Shown piece by piece: positions 10,617 to 21,614 of a stretch of DNA of 64,000 nt. The first letter of the stretch is position 1. Each line of letters opens with the position of its first letter. The notes beneath the pieces were generated by a model. That model was not told the origin of the DNA. It searched no databases and saw nothing but the letters and a program-made list of their open reading frames with translations. The position numbers and the translations under genes are program-made. Origin of the DNA: Psococerastis gibbosa (lineage: Eukaryota; Arthropoda; Insecta; Psocodea; Psocidae); contig OZ020485.1 in assembly GCA_963971405.1 (NCBI GenBank), positions 10,354,001-10,418,000 of the forward strand, read 5' to 3'.

Positions 10617-12284
10617 TTAATGGAAAGCAAATGTAATGGAAGTAGACGAAAAACATAATTTCCATGATGCAGCCCCCTGATAGTAACTTTCTTCATGCTC
10701 GCTTCTAAATGATACCTCCCAGGAAATCTACCTATTTCCCCGCAAATATGGAGGCAGATGGGCTCTTACTGCTCTGTGACGTTCATTGTGTTTTGCACTT
10801 TAACAGGTAGATTATGACCAAGTTGGAGGGAGTTCCCAAGAAACTTTCAGCAGTATAAGCACAAAGTAGGAGATTAAGAAACCGAGATAGTTGGTCTTTG
10901 GCGGTCTTGTTCCTCAATGCGATTGAGTCAAGGTATTTTGAGTTACAATAGGGTACAATATTTATTTATTCTTGATATTTAAGAGGAAATATTGACTGCA
11001 GACGTTGGCCACCCCAGGATCAACTCATAATCTGTTAATTAGTTTATGTTTTTATTTACTCTTAAAGGCAAGACTTGACAAAATAAGCAATAAGCAAAAT
11101 CCACCGAGTAGTTTGCTCGGAAATCGATGAACAGACAGAGCGACAGACAGACAGACAGACACTTTGTAAAAACCACTTTTTTGGGTTCCTGTTTTTTTGT
11201 TTTGTCACCATGTTGTCGACATCTTCAGAAGAACTGCGTAGATATCCAAGACACAATCTTGGAAGTACAATTTATAAAAATACAATCTTAATATTCCACA
11301 CAGTTCCACGGAAGATGTTGACCGCAGATGTTGACGAAACGTTTGGAAGTACGTTCTCAGAACGACCATCATCCTATCATCCCGGATTCCCCTGCTTCAT
11401 CACTTATATTTTTTCCCCCAATTTTGTTCGGAAACTCGCCATAAAAGAAATAAATGCAGTGTATTTAATCAAGCCTTCCAAAAGCTTCGGGAAATCACAG
11501 ACAAAAATTAGCAACGAAAAACTAACTCGAACCAATTCCCGTAGCAGGTTGGTAACCTACAAATTTAAAATGGAAAGGAAGGTAATAGGGGAAGCAATAA
11601 TGGTCTGCGCATCGTAATTTAAGGAAATGTAATTTTCAATTTTGAGCCGAGAAAATTGCACTTATAATGTAGGTCATGCAGCTGCCTACACTGTACTTAA
11701 GGGAATGCACTGAAAATATATTTTGAACTTAGTCTTTATTGCTCAAAGCATATCTCATGTCAAAGGAAAGAAAATTTGTACCACGGGTACTTCCGGGGAA
11801 ATTGCAATTCACACATCCTGTTTCCGGTTAACGGAGCTCGTGCTGTTTGTACAGTCGTTGTACAATACAACATATAATATGTACAGTCATGGATGTAGCG
11901 TATTGTGCTTTGCGCCAATCTTGCTCCCAAAAGTATAAAGCAGCATTATTTGGCAACGGAAAGGAAGGCATTTGGGAAAAGCCAAAGGGAATACGACGGT
12001 ACCCTCGATTCAATGGTCAGCAGTATCAACGTCCACTTACTAATTTATTTAACACAGGGGTATATTGTGTAACAAAGATATCGTAACACCATTTCACTTC
12101 ATTTGTGTATTATTACCGGCAGAAATTAAATTTCAAACTATTTAGTAAACAAAGGACGATGAAGTCTTTTCGTCGATATGAATGAATTTCTCGTTCTGAA
12201 GCCGCAATGATATGAAAGTGTTCAGATAAATTTATGTAGGCCTATGCTTAACGGCTTTATTTGGCCAAGATAGGTAGGGCCATA
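10617..12284. other. Mostly unassigned; CTGT-type repeat block at ~11060-11225 (minus)
   Basis: 11060-11225 contains a (CAGA)n run beside ATCCACCGAGTAGTTTGC and, beyond it, AACCACTTTTTTGGGTTCC. It is the reverse complement of the block inside Rep-E at 25425-25520. The remaining sequence, including the 135-codon open frame at 11210-11617, shows no recognisable motif. Confidence 0.5.
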
Positions 12285-12668
12285 GGCGCCCATATCACCG
12301 ACCGGCTAGGGCTATTTACAAAAACGGTGACGTGGTAGCAGACATTCAAGACTTAGGCGGGGTTTCCACCGACCTCGCATTGCAGAATTGACGGAAATGT
12401 TTATTTTTCTCTATACCATAGTTAAAATTGATCAATGATCCAACAGTAAAATCACAAACAAGCAAGCTAAAATTAAAAAATGGCGTCATGGGATATGTTA
12501 AGTACAAACATTTTAATAGATTTCTATAAAAAGAAAAATTCTAATTTCCGTAAATGTCATTTGCATTCTGCAATGCGAGGTCGGTGGAAACACCACCTAA
12601 GTCTTGAATGTCTGCTACCACGTCACCGTTTATTTAAATAGCCCTAGCCGGTCGGTGGAATGGGCGCC
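12285..12668. mobile_element. Nested composite hairpin MITE (outer unit), copy 1
   Basis: The outer arms run from GGCGCC through CCGACCGGCTAGGGCTA, then GGTGACGTGGTAGCAGAC and ATTCAAGACTTA, and are mirrored at 12598-12668. The centre of the outer palindrome (GACT-TA-AGTC) is split by the inner MITE at 12356-12597. The same arrangement occurs at 48301-48691 and 51715-52091. Flanking target duplication is degraded here, but is TAA and TTA at the other two copies, as for PIF/Harbinger. Confidence 0.8.
12356..12597. mobile_element. Inner MITE of composite, copy 1, with a transposon ORF-start relic
   Basis: Ends GGCGGGGTTTCCACCGACC and its complement. The interior keeps AAAATTGATCAATGATC and then ATGGCGTCATGGGATATG, an ATG with an open frame reading MASWDMLSTNILIDFYKKK before the relic ends. 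The same block occurs in the other inner MITEs and in diverged form at 50153 and 61441. It is probably the leader and first codons of the parent element's protein; its family is unidentified. Confidence 0.7.
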
Positions 12669-13010
12669 AAACCAAGTTGAATCAACCAAAACAGAGCCTG
12701 TTCCAAACTGTGGCAAACTTGGTAGTGTGCACAATGTTGGCAGGGGAAAATGATGGGACATGATAACGCACTGAGACTATACCAGTCAGTTTGAGTGCGT
12801 GTCGAGTCCCATTCACTTGTGACTTTACTAAGTGTACCCAAGTAGTTTGGAATCCACTATAATCAGGTCCACCCAGTCAGTCAATTCCCCTTCTCCCCGA
12901 GGCGAAGGAGTCTGCCCTTAAGGTGCCTCAAGCTAACAAACACACTCACTCCCCCCGCCACGCTGACAGGGTTGCTTAAAGCAGAAATGCTGAAAGCAGG
13001 CGTTGGAACT
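12669..13010 (+). mobile_element. SINE-C copy
   Basis: Begins ACCAAGTTGAATC and continues GCAAACTTGGTAGTGTGCAC and GTTTGGAATCCACTATAATC, matching 60371-60560 (+) and 24720-25027 (-). The 3' half (GCCCTTAAGGTGCCTCAAG, then AGCAGAAATGCTGAAAGCAG) matches only the 24.7-kb copy. The AGTRGTTYGGAATCCACT segment resembles a tRNA T arm/B box. Directly abuts the composite MITE. Confidence 0.7.
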
Positions 13011-13864
13011 TGGAAAACAAAAAACCAACAATACAATGATTTTAAGAGAATATCGGCATTTAGTTTTAATATACTGCAGGCACGCAAGAATTCATAAATA
13101 CGTAACTTCAAAATAATCTGCTGTGGAGGTCAAGGGTCGAGCTGGATCGAGCAATAACTTATAAAATACCTAAATAATAAAATAATAAAAAAAATGGTAC
13201 CAAAAGCATGTTAATTTTAGGAAGAGAAAATAAAATGAAAATTATACTCTAAGCCTAAGTAAAATTGATGCCCAAAATTTTTCCGCTAGATTGAAAATGA
13301 AAAATGCCTAAAAGACAAAAGCCCTGCATGATGGCGGCTGGGAAGGGTTTTTATTATGTATAGAATGGCAAATTTCGCCGAAATCAGAGAGGATTTTTTA
13401 GGCCTTTGCAGGGAGGGAAGGAGAGTCAAATGATATTTTTTTTTGAAAGATAGAGCATCATAACTTCCGAAAGGTTTAAATTCTGCATTGAGCTTGAGTG
13501 GGATCGTCTGTTTTTAGACATAAACAATAGTAACGGAGTTTTCAGTTTCATTTTCTAGGTACTTTTCAGATATTCTTTTTCATTTGTGGTACCGTGTTAC
13601 AGATTTTAAAATGAAAAAATGTGCAGAGCAACTACTAAAATAATGGGAGCGGCAGATCTACTTCCGCTGCGCGCCAATATTAAAAATAATATTTGAATAT
13701 GAATGAAAGTTTGGAACAACGCCCGCCTTTTTACGTAGGCGTAAAAATAAATAAACATAATATGTACAAGGAGAACCGACGCAGCAAAGTCTTTTTGCGC
13801 TTTGACAGGACTTAGTTTTGGTTAGGTACCCCTTCCTTAGCTATGGTTCGGGTATCCATTCCAC
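13011..13864. other. Unassigned non-coding sequence
   Basis: No motif-bearing ORF and no matched repeat. Confidence 0.45.
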
Positions 13865-14105
13865 ACAAGGGCGGATCCAGCGGTAATTTAGGGGGGGGGG
13901 GGGGTCACAAGTGTCTAGGTGTGCAGCCTATACCCCCACCCTACCGAGGATTCGTTTTTTCAATTTTTCATTTTTTTTTAAATTTATTAAAGCGCGGGTC
14001 CCTGTTGGGAATTTGCGCTAGGAAATTGGGAATGTTTACCGATTATTTAGTGGTAGAGAGTTATCCGTTCTGTTGCGTAAGTAGTGGGGAGGGGGGGGGG
14101 GTGGT
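13865..14105. mobile_element. Possible hAT-like element, left end only
   Basis: CAAGGGCGGATCCAGCGG at ~13865 followed by a G-run looks like a hAT left end. No matching right end is seen. The stretch ends in a G-run against the LINE piece at 14108. Confidence 0.35.
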
Positions 14106-14107
14106 TA

Positions 14108-14300
14108 AATGTTGAAGAAGAGACCGGTGGCTCTTAGGAATTGCATGATATTATTTGTGGCTGTTATTGTGTTTCCTAGAGCATCGGAGAGGGAGGAGGG
14201 AGGTCGTAGGACGGAGGCTCGTTGGACCGAGTAGGTTGGGCAATCGAGAAGAAGGTGAGCAATTGTGAGGGCCACTCCGCACCTTGTGCGCCTCATTCCT
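14108..14300 (-). pseudogene. LINE ORF2 C-terminal fragment
   Basis: 63 open codons on the minus strand, with 'CGVALTIAHLLLDCPTY' (Cys...His-Leu-Leu-x-x-Cys, the C-terminal zinc-binding-like motif of Jockey/CR1-type ORF2) followed by an ending Phe-Leu-Arg-Ala-Thr-Gly-Leu-Phe. It stops at TAA (14105-14107). Only the last ~190 bp of the element remain. Confidence 0.7.
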
Positions 14301-14395
14301 CATTAGATGTTTGTGAGTTTTGTATTTAAGGTATGTGAGGTTTGTATTTTTACTATCTTATGAACTTAGGCCTACTCATTTAGAGGGTCATGACT

Positions 14396-14690
14396 CCCGT
14401 GACCTCCCCAGTGGATCCGTCATTGATTCCACAGCAAAGCCGCTCAAAAATAAAAAATAATATAGTGTCCTGAAGGACGTTTCTATGAACCTAGGCCTAC
14501 TTTGGTCCCTTGGCCAATGCCAACGACCCCATGGATTTTGGACATAGTTTATACTGTCTCCGTAAGAATTTCGGGCCATTGGCAAACTGGTATGTCAACC
14601 TACACCGGCTACAAGCGATAATGGACAAGCTGTGACAATCTTACCATTGGCGCAGTCTAACAGGTGAAAAGCATGACTTAACCAAATACC
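14396..14690 (-). repeat. Rep-D copy
   Basis: Reverse-orientation Rep-D. It contains GGCCATTGGCAAACTGGTAT, AACGACCCCATGGATTT and GCATGACTTAACCAA, all shared with 630-850 and in part with 38020-38235. Confidence 0.65.
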
Positions 14691-15193
14691 ATCAGAAATG
14701 AGACCAACAAGTCTATTTGTGCGTTATGGCATGTTTTTGGTAGTCGCTATAGTGCACACGGTTATTGAGAACACTTGTAATAAAAGAAGGGAGCACCTCG
14801 TACTATTAGGAAATTATTCGTTATACGTTCCTATTTTTGTTCGACCCATATTTATGTGGAATACGGTGGAATATCTATTGTATCTACAAGTATTTAATTT
14901 TCTATTCCCAGCAACTGTATACGGCACTCATTCGTGGATGAAGTAATAGAAGAAACTGACATGACATTTGCATATAGCTTTTACGGCACCATATTACCAT
15001 AGAGTCGGATAGAATATCAACATATCAAGGTTCACTCAAATCCTATAAGTCTCGAGAGCTTATCATGTATTATTTTCTCAGAGTAACATAAAACTTGATA
15101 TAATATTAATGTGAATATGCAGTACATTACTGGCATACGTATGAATAAGATATAGAAAAGTGGTACCCAGGCTAAGTTGAATTTACATAATAG
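14691..15193. other. Unassigned; short palindrome end at its right edge
   Basis: ACATAATAGTCTCCTTA at 15185-15201 is the internal MITE end motif also seen at 2663-2908. It was the insertion target of the hAT MITE that follows. Nothing else recognised. Confidence 0.45.
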
Positions 15194-15201
15194 TCTCCTT
15201 A

Positions 15202-15727
15202 CAAGGGCGACGCCAGGGAGGGGCAGGGAGGGTCACTGCCCCCTTCAAGTCATCCGCTGCCCCCCCCCCCGCCCTAGAGCCTGCTTTGGGAGCCCTGCCC
15301 CCCACCTACAGTTTTACCGTTTTTACGGAAAAAAACGCACAGCATGATCTGAGAACAACTGAAGGCTTGAAATCAAAAACGGCCTAAGTGCCAAAAATAT
15401 AAAAATTGAGTGAAGACTGAAAAAGCGATCTGAGTACCATCGCCATTACATATAAATCGGGCTATGCACAGAAAAATTAATTATAGTTTAAAAAAATCCA
15501 ATAGAGGGCGCGCGAGGTATGTGCCACATGATCTCAGGGGGTTAAATAAATTATTATCTGGAAATAAAGTTTTTGGCACTTTTGGCACATTATTGATTTC
15601 AAGCCTTCAACTTACCGATTTAAAAATAAATAAATAAATTTACGAATTGACTTTTTAAGTTAAGGGGAGTGGGGACCTACCTCCTGCCCCCCCCCCCCCC
15701 CTAGCTGTAATCCTGGCGTCGCCCTTG
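15202..15727. mobile_element. Non-autonomous hAT MITE with perfect ends and 8-bp target duplication
   Basis: 526 bp between perfect inverted ends CAAGGGCGACGCCAGG and CCTGGCGTCGCCCTTG, flanked by the identical 8-bp sequence TCTCCTTA (15194-15201 and 15728-15735). Subterminal G/C homopolymers sit just inside each end. 8-bp duplication plus CARGGGCG ends is diagnostic of hAT. No transposase ORF. The perfect ends suggest a fairly recent insertion. Confidence 0.9.
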
Positions 15728-15735
15728 TCTCCTTA

Positions 15736-16864
15736 GTAACTTTGTAAAACTTGCTGTCACTCATTTTTAATAAATAACTTTGTTAAGTTCTACGATATAA
15801 CATGGAAACACACAACCGGTTTTTCTTACACTTGACAGTGGCGCGAGCCGAAACCGGCTGTTTTTTTAAACTATATAACGTAAAACTTAACAAAGTAATT
15901 TATTCACAGCGAGTAAGTTGAATTGATGATTTTAAATTTTTATATTCGCTCTTTAGTCAATTTATATTTATATAATTACATTTGGGTTTACTTGGGATAA
16001 TTTTCACTTATTCCAGGATATGTTATTCTCGTGCTAGACCTGTTGGTTGGTTGAGGAGAGAATAAAAGTTTATTATTATTATGGATTGTGAAGAGAAGTT
16101 AGAATTCTCAGTGTCGTCAGAGTGCTCATACCGTTATATTTTTGAAATGGTTATTGTGACATTATTATGAAATGTACTAAAGTATATTGTCTTCTGAAGT
16201 AATTACTATTTTACATTGAGCAGTAAGTCTAATTTGTTATTTTGTTGCCATTTTTATACTAAAACACTATATATTCAAATGCAAAATGAATTTATACAGA
16301 GTTACGTTAAACAAAGCAATTAAATGTTCTTGTAGAACAGACTTTCTACAGGCTTTTGTTTGATGACCGGAACAATGGCATGTTGCCTGCGAACATCTAC
16401 TATTCAGGTAAACGCTCTGTTGTATAAATGTGGGACTACAATACGAAGTAAGCCTGCAGTAAAGCATGTAAACTTGGCTACGTTTAATTATTAAACTTAC
16501 AAAACTATTTAATTACATTCTGGTACGTATACTTAACTTTAACTCAAATACTGCAGGCAGTCATTTTCAAAATAAATTGTTCGCAGTCTAGTTCTTGCAT
16601 AAACAACGAACTCAGAAGCAGAGCTTGGGTAAATGGAACATGAAGGCTTTAAATGTAAATTTTAATTCAAGATTATTCTCATCGCGTCTTCTTTTTAAAC
16701 CTTACTTAAGATTCATTATCCAGTTTCGGATCTGCCTAAAATTAAAAATACCGTAATATGGGCTCTACAATTCATTGCAGAAATGGAGGAGCACGATTTT
16801 GAAAATTGGTGTATGATTAACAAATAAAAGTGTAGAAGGGTGTGTGGTTATGACCACACGATTA
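15736..16864. other. Unassigned; possible LINE or SINE 3' tail at ~16055-16080
   Basis: GAATAAAAGTTTATTATTATTATT at 16059-16080 looks like a retroposon 3' terminus with a poly-A signal followed by a trinucleotide tail. No coding body found upstream. Confidence 0.4.
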
Positions 16865-17001
16865 GGCGCTTATTCCACCAACTTCAATAGTGATAGTAAA
16901 TGTAGTATTGACGTGGTACCAGACATTAAAGACAGTCTAAAAATGTCTGTTACCACGTCAATACAGTTACTATCACTATTGACGTTGGTGGAATATGCGC
17001 C
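16865..17001. mobile_element. Hairpin MITE, minimal form
   Basis: A 137-bp near-perfect hairpin: GGCGCTTATTCCACC...GGTGGAATATGCGCC, with ATTGACGTGGTACCAGACAT in the left arm and its complement in the right, separated by a ~12-bp loop. Flanks TTA/TTC. It is the same design as 36751-36884. Confidence 0.8.
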
Positions 17002-17072
17002 TTCGGATGAAAACTACCATTACTCGTACGACACACAGGAATGAACCGGGGAAATCTAAATTCACCTTCTAG

Positions 17073-17569
17073 CAGCCTGATCATGGCCATTTTAATACCT
17101 GGGTTAATATAATACCATCCATGTCACGTGATGGGATTATTTCAATTGTTTAAAATAAATGAACAGCAAATTTCAGAATTTTTTTAATTTTTGATGTTGG
17201 CAATCGTCGCAAGAGTATTAAGGGCGGAAAATTCAAATTGTGTCTATTTAAACAATTGCATGATCTTCGGCTATATTTTCTTCATTTTTTTTTTTGCCTT
17301 TGATTTAGGCAAAATTATTTATAATCCTTAATATATTAATTCAAAATTAAAACTTGTTTATTTCTAGGGCAAAATACTGTAGGTGTTTATATTTGCTATT
17401 TATATTTGCTACGGCAACGTAAGTTCAGTTCTTCAGCATTGCCAACATCACAATTTAAAAAATTCTGAAATTTGCTGTTCATTTATTTAAAATAGTTGAT
17501 TTAACACCATCACGTGACATGGTATTATATTAGCCCCGGTAGCTTATTATAATCGCCATGATCAGGCCG
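17073..17569. mobile_element. Long-inverted-repeat element, CAGCCTGATC ends
   Basis: Arms of about 140 bp (17073-17215 and 17428-17569) are inverted copies. Landmarks are TCACGTGATGG/CCATCACGTGA and AACAGCAAATTTCAGAAT/ATTCTGAAATTTGCTGTT. Its ends (CAGCCTGATC...GATCAGGC) and the GATTATAATACC-like subterminal sequence match the smaller MITE at 59098-59266. Non-coding, non-autonomous; superfamily undetermined. Confidence 0.7.
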
Positions 17570-17647
17570 CAGCAAAACACACCTAAGGAAGTTTTCACCT
17601 CCCTTCAACGAAGAGCTATCAAAATTATATAATATAATATAAAAATG

Positions 17648-17745
17648 TACTGTAGAGGTATGGACTCTGACTTTAACCCAAAAGGTTGTTTGTTCGCGTG
17701 CAACACTTGCTGCATTTTTTGGCCATGCTTCAGAGGGCAAATAGG
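17648..17745 (+). mobile_element. Degenerate SINE-B copy
   Basis: TGTAGAGGTATGGACTCTGA, CCCAAAAGGTTGTTTGTTCG and TGGCCATGCTTCAGAGGGCA correspond to the SINE-B head and body. The 3' end is lost and substitutions are many, so it is old. Confidence 0.6.
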
Positions 17746-18309
17746 GTAAATCGGGCAGCGAAAAGTTGATTAATAATCTGACTAAATAAACTGAATGAAA
17801 TGTCGGATATAACTACCAGAAGTTACAATAGGCTATAAACAGTAGGAATTTTTGTTGTTGTTTTTTCGCTTTACATTATGTAATATTTATACACATAAGG
17901 GCTACGGCTGTGTGATGTAATAAAATTTTTTTCTATTCTATTCTATTCTACCATCAATACAAAAAGCGATTATACTATATACACGTATTATAAGAATGTA
18001 TGGATCTTTTCCGTTATCATCCCACAAAGCTTTTTTTCGGGATTTTACTTAAAAGATAAAGAAAAACAGTATTGTAAGCTTGCAAACTGAATTTATAGAC
18101 AATCATTTGTATTACTTAACAGACGGAAATTCAGATACATTCTTTAATATTCGCATAAATAGCTGTCATCAACTGTCCTAGTTCCCCTCTTCTTGTAGGC
18201 TGTTGTAAGCCTTCCTTCCACCAAACAAAATCAACCGCGCCTTTCTTTGTACCGACACCAACAGCCAACACTAGGAAATTCATGTTTAACACGTAATCGA
18301 CAGAAACAT
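17746..18309. other. Unassigned; (TTCTA)n tail at ~17930-17950
   Basis: GTAATAAAATTTTTTTC followed by repeated TATTC units resembles a LINE or SINE 3' terminus with a pentanucleotide tail. Nothing else recognised. Confidence 0.4.
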
Positions 18310-18313
18310 ACCT

Positions 18314-19072
18314 TGTGACGTCAGTATCTGTCACAGTAGGTTTTTTCCGGGTCGGTTTGCAAACCTTGGCAAGGTCTGCAAACATGATCTGGCTTGTGCA
18401 TTTTGTCGCATCACTTCGGGTGTCGGTTGATGCATGTAGAACTTCAGGCTGTGTACCGTAGATGTCTAGGCCGCTTATGCTTATACATGGGCGAGACCGG
18501 CTTCTTACGGTGTACAGTCTGATTAATCTCTAACGGTCATCCGGAGGTGATAAAAAGGCAGCGACTGACAGTTACTGCGTCCAGTCTCATCCAACTTTTA
18601 CCGTAAACGTTCTTTTATTTTTGACATATTATGTATTTGATTCTTGACTCGCCAAAGTCACTTATTTAGAAGTAGCCTACTCCAAATTGTGAAAGTGTAT
18701 AAAGTGATTATCTGAAATAAGTGTGAGTGAACTCCAATAATGAACTGCATGTAAACGTCGTAATGGGGTGGTGAGCGAGGGCTCCCCCCCCAATCATGCT
18801 GATCCAGTACTCAGAGCTGAGCGCATGGGGCCATTGCCCCTCGCGCCCCTTTCGACGGTTACCAGGGACCTCTACACTGTCAATCCAGCCGAGTTACCAA
18901 ACTGGCACAAGTGCGTGATATCCCACTTATAGAGTAAGTCCGCTATATGTGAATAATATAATGTACAACCATGTTTACCTACGATATTTCTTATTAATTA
19001 GCAGAATGACCTACCCGTAGCTAGTCGGATGCTTGAGGAGATTTTAGAGTCAGTTCAAGAGAAATCTCCACA
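18314..19072 (+). repeat. 5' LTR
   Basis: 759 bp, beginning TGTGACGTCAG and ending CTCCACA (TG...CA). It matches 20852-21610 in length and in every stretch I compared. A GATAAAAAGGCAGC segment near 18549 could be the TATA-like core promoter. Confidence 0.9.
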
Positions 19073-19079
19073 AGAAAAA

Positions 19080-19092
19080 TGGCGCCCAACGT
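19080..19092 (+). other. Primer-binding site (tRNA-Lys type)
   Basis: TGGCGCCCAACGT, 7 nt inside the 5' LTR, is the sequence complementary to the 3' end of tRNA-Lys used by several retroelements. Confidence 0.8.
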
Positions 19093-20851
19093 AAATTTTT
19101 TTTTTTTTAACTTGATTAATGGTTTTTGATAGATAATGTTTCTGTGTTGCAGTTTTATTTTTCTCTTGCATTTTGCCACTTACGGCTAATTCGGATTGTT
19201 CGCAATGTAACGTAATGATATTGTTCCTTGAATTTTTAATTGCACATGGTTTGCGGTCATATTTGTATAAGATAGTACTTTGCCATACGGTATGTTGTTC
19301 ATAAGATGCCTTGCACTAGGTTCATATTGTACAGTTTTTTTGGTGAGCTCTTTATTCACGTAACGCGTACGTAATTATTTCTCCCAAATTTGATACATGT
19401 ACATCTGGCGTGGGTCGATTGGTCACTGGCTAAAGTGCGACTTGAACGAATTTTCACTTGTTTCGGTGATGGAGAATGCTGTTAGTGGATGGTTTCTTAT
19501 ATTGGGATCTGCTGCAGTTTGGTGTCTTCTTAGGTAATCTGGTGTAACTCTTAATTGAAATTTTTCCTAAGGTGTCGGGAGTGCCTATGCGAGCCATGGG
19601 TTTGGGCTTGTCTTATTAGGTTGCCTCCTGTCAACTGCTACATGTGTGAGCAGGTTCGTTTTTGTTAAAATCAGCTGTTAGTCCAGTAACGTGTATGCTT
19701 TACTGAGAAACTAGGCGTAATTTTTTTTTTTTTTTTTCTTTTGCTTTTATTTTTCTCTCTAATTGGGTAAGTTTTTCATGTACGTTAATTTCTGCCAGTA
19801 TATTGTCGTGGGCATTGCCAGCCGACAATTGGCTACTGAGATTATTGTATATCTAGATTCTACTTCCTGATTGACTCTTGCCTACTATGAGAATTAATGT
19901 GTGGTTTGTTTTTTTTCATTACACGTACACGTACCCTTTTACACCGTTAATTTGCTCTAGGCGGAGTGTTGGGTTAGAATGTTAAACTGAGGCCCATAGG
20001 GGGGTTAGGTAGAGTTACATAGGTTACCTACATACTGTATACGTACAGGTTGGCGTGGTTTAGGTTGAGTGTTTTATATAGGTTGGTGTTTGGATGGACT
20101 GGTTACTGTTTTGGGGTTAGGGCGAGTGCCCGCCTTACCTATTTTATGAAAATTGTAGCCTTGGCTCATGTGACATTTTTAAATTCTTGACTGGTCGTTC
20201 TTCTCTTTGGGTTGTTTCAATATGCTTGGTAACCTATTTGGTTGTGTAGATGACAAGAGTTCGGTTTCCTTTTTGTTTACAGGTTCCCTAGAAGTATGTT
20301 TGTATCTGGTTAAAGTTCCCCTGGGGACCCCAGATTGTGAATGGTGCCCCCTCTTGCTTCCTCGGTGGTTGAGCCGGGCAGTTTTGACCTGTTGTATCAC
20401 ACCTTGGGTATGTTTGTAGCGGGTTCGCCTGAACTTTCAGTGAGATACCTCCTCTAGTTTTGGTTCCATTGGTTGTCGAGCCTGGCAGTTTTGGCCTGTT
20501 GTATCACGCCATGGACGACTAGTAGCAGGCTCGTCTGATTTGTCAGTGACGCTGTTTGAGATGTTGGTACTGATGGAACTCTGGTTTTCCTGTTCAACTT
20601 GTATGTTTGCTTGTGTGAATGAGTCTTGTGGTTCTCTGAAATGTATGTCATTGGTTTCCTTTTTATTTATTTATATCTCTTGTCACCTCAGAACCCGACT
20701 CTGTATTTTTCTTGGTATCGTATACCCGATTGCTCCTTAATGATTGAATTGTAACATGTACCCTAATCTGTGTCTGACTTGCAGAACTGTTTATTATTTT
20801 TTGGTCTTCTTTCTCTCTCCTTTCGTTTTTTTTTGGGGGGGGGGGATATTC
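19093..20851 (+). other. Interior of the LTR element, non-coding
   Basis: Only short frames without recognisable domains. Two imperfect ~45-bp repeats (CAGTTTTGACCTGTTGTATC at ~20379 and CAGTTTTGGCCTGTTGTATC at ~20484) lie near the 3' side. A T-run followed by a G-run (20827-20845) sits just before the 3' LTR where a polypurine tract is expected. Confidence 0.6.
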
Positions 20852-21610
20852 TGTGACGTCAGTATCTGTCACAGTAGGTTTTTTCCGGGTCGGTTTGCAA
20901 ACCTTGGCAAGGTCTGCAAACATGATCTGGCTTGTGCATTTTGTCGCATCACTTCGGGTGTCGGTTGATGCATGTAGAACTTCAGGCTGTGTACCGTAGA
21001 TGTCTAGGCCGCTTATGCTTATACATGGGCGAGACCGGCTTCTTACGGTGTACAGTCTGATTAATCTCTAACGGTCATCCGGAGGTGATAAAAAGGCAGC
21101 GACTGACAGTTACTGCGTCCAGTCTCATCCAACTTTTACCGTAAACGTTCTTTTATTTTTGACATATTATGTATTTGATTCTTGACTCGCCAAAGTCACT
21201 TATTTAGAAGTAGCCTACTCCAAATTGTGAAAGTGTATAAAGTGATTATCTGAAATAAGTGTGAGTGAACTCCAATAATGAACTGCATGTAAACGTCGTA
21301 ATGGGGTGGTGAGCGAGGGCTCCCCCCCCAATCATGCTGATCCAGTACTCAGAGCTGAGCGCATGGGGCCATTGCCCCTCGCGCCCCTTTCGACGGTTAC
21401 CAGGGACCTCTACACTGTCAATCCAGCCGAGTTACCAAACTGGCACAAGTGCGTGATATCCCACTTATAGAGTAAGTCCGCTATATGTGAATAATATAAT
21501 GTACAACCATGTTTACCTACGATATTTCTTATTAATTAGCAGAATGACCTACCCGTAGCTAGTCGGATGCTTGAGGAGATTTTAGAGTCAGTTCAAGAGA
21601 AATCTCCACA
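20852..21610 (+). repeat. 3' LTR
   Basis: Same 759-bp sequence as the 5' LTR, followed by the ACCT target duplication. Confidence 0.9.
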
Positions 21611-21614
21611 ACCT

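Larger units (their letters stand above)
18314..21610 (+). mobile_element. Non-autonomous LTR retrotransposon
   Basis: A 3.3-kb element with two 759-bp direct terminal repeats, a tRNA-Lys-type primer-binding site just inside the 5' LTR, and a perfect 4-bp target duplication (ACCT at 18310-18313 and 21611-21614). The 1.78-kb interior has no gag, protease, polymerase or envelope homology I can see, so it must have relied on another element's proteins. The ends look whole. LTRs with no difference I could find point to a very recent insertion. Family not assignable; the 4-bp duplication is compatible with Ty3/gypsy or BEL/Pao. It could be called TRIM-like, although its LTRs are long for that class. 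Confidence 0.85.

Noticed and set aside
11210-11617. 135-codon open frame
   Set aside because: Starts in the (CAGA)n-associated block and has no recognisable motif.
18131-18385. 84-codon minus frame crossing the LTR border
   Set aside because: Part of it lies in the LTR and is repeated at 20663-20923, showing it is not a gene.
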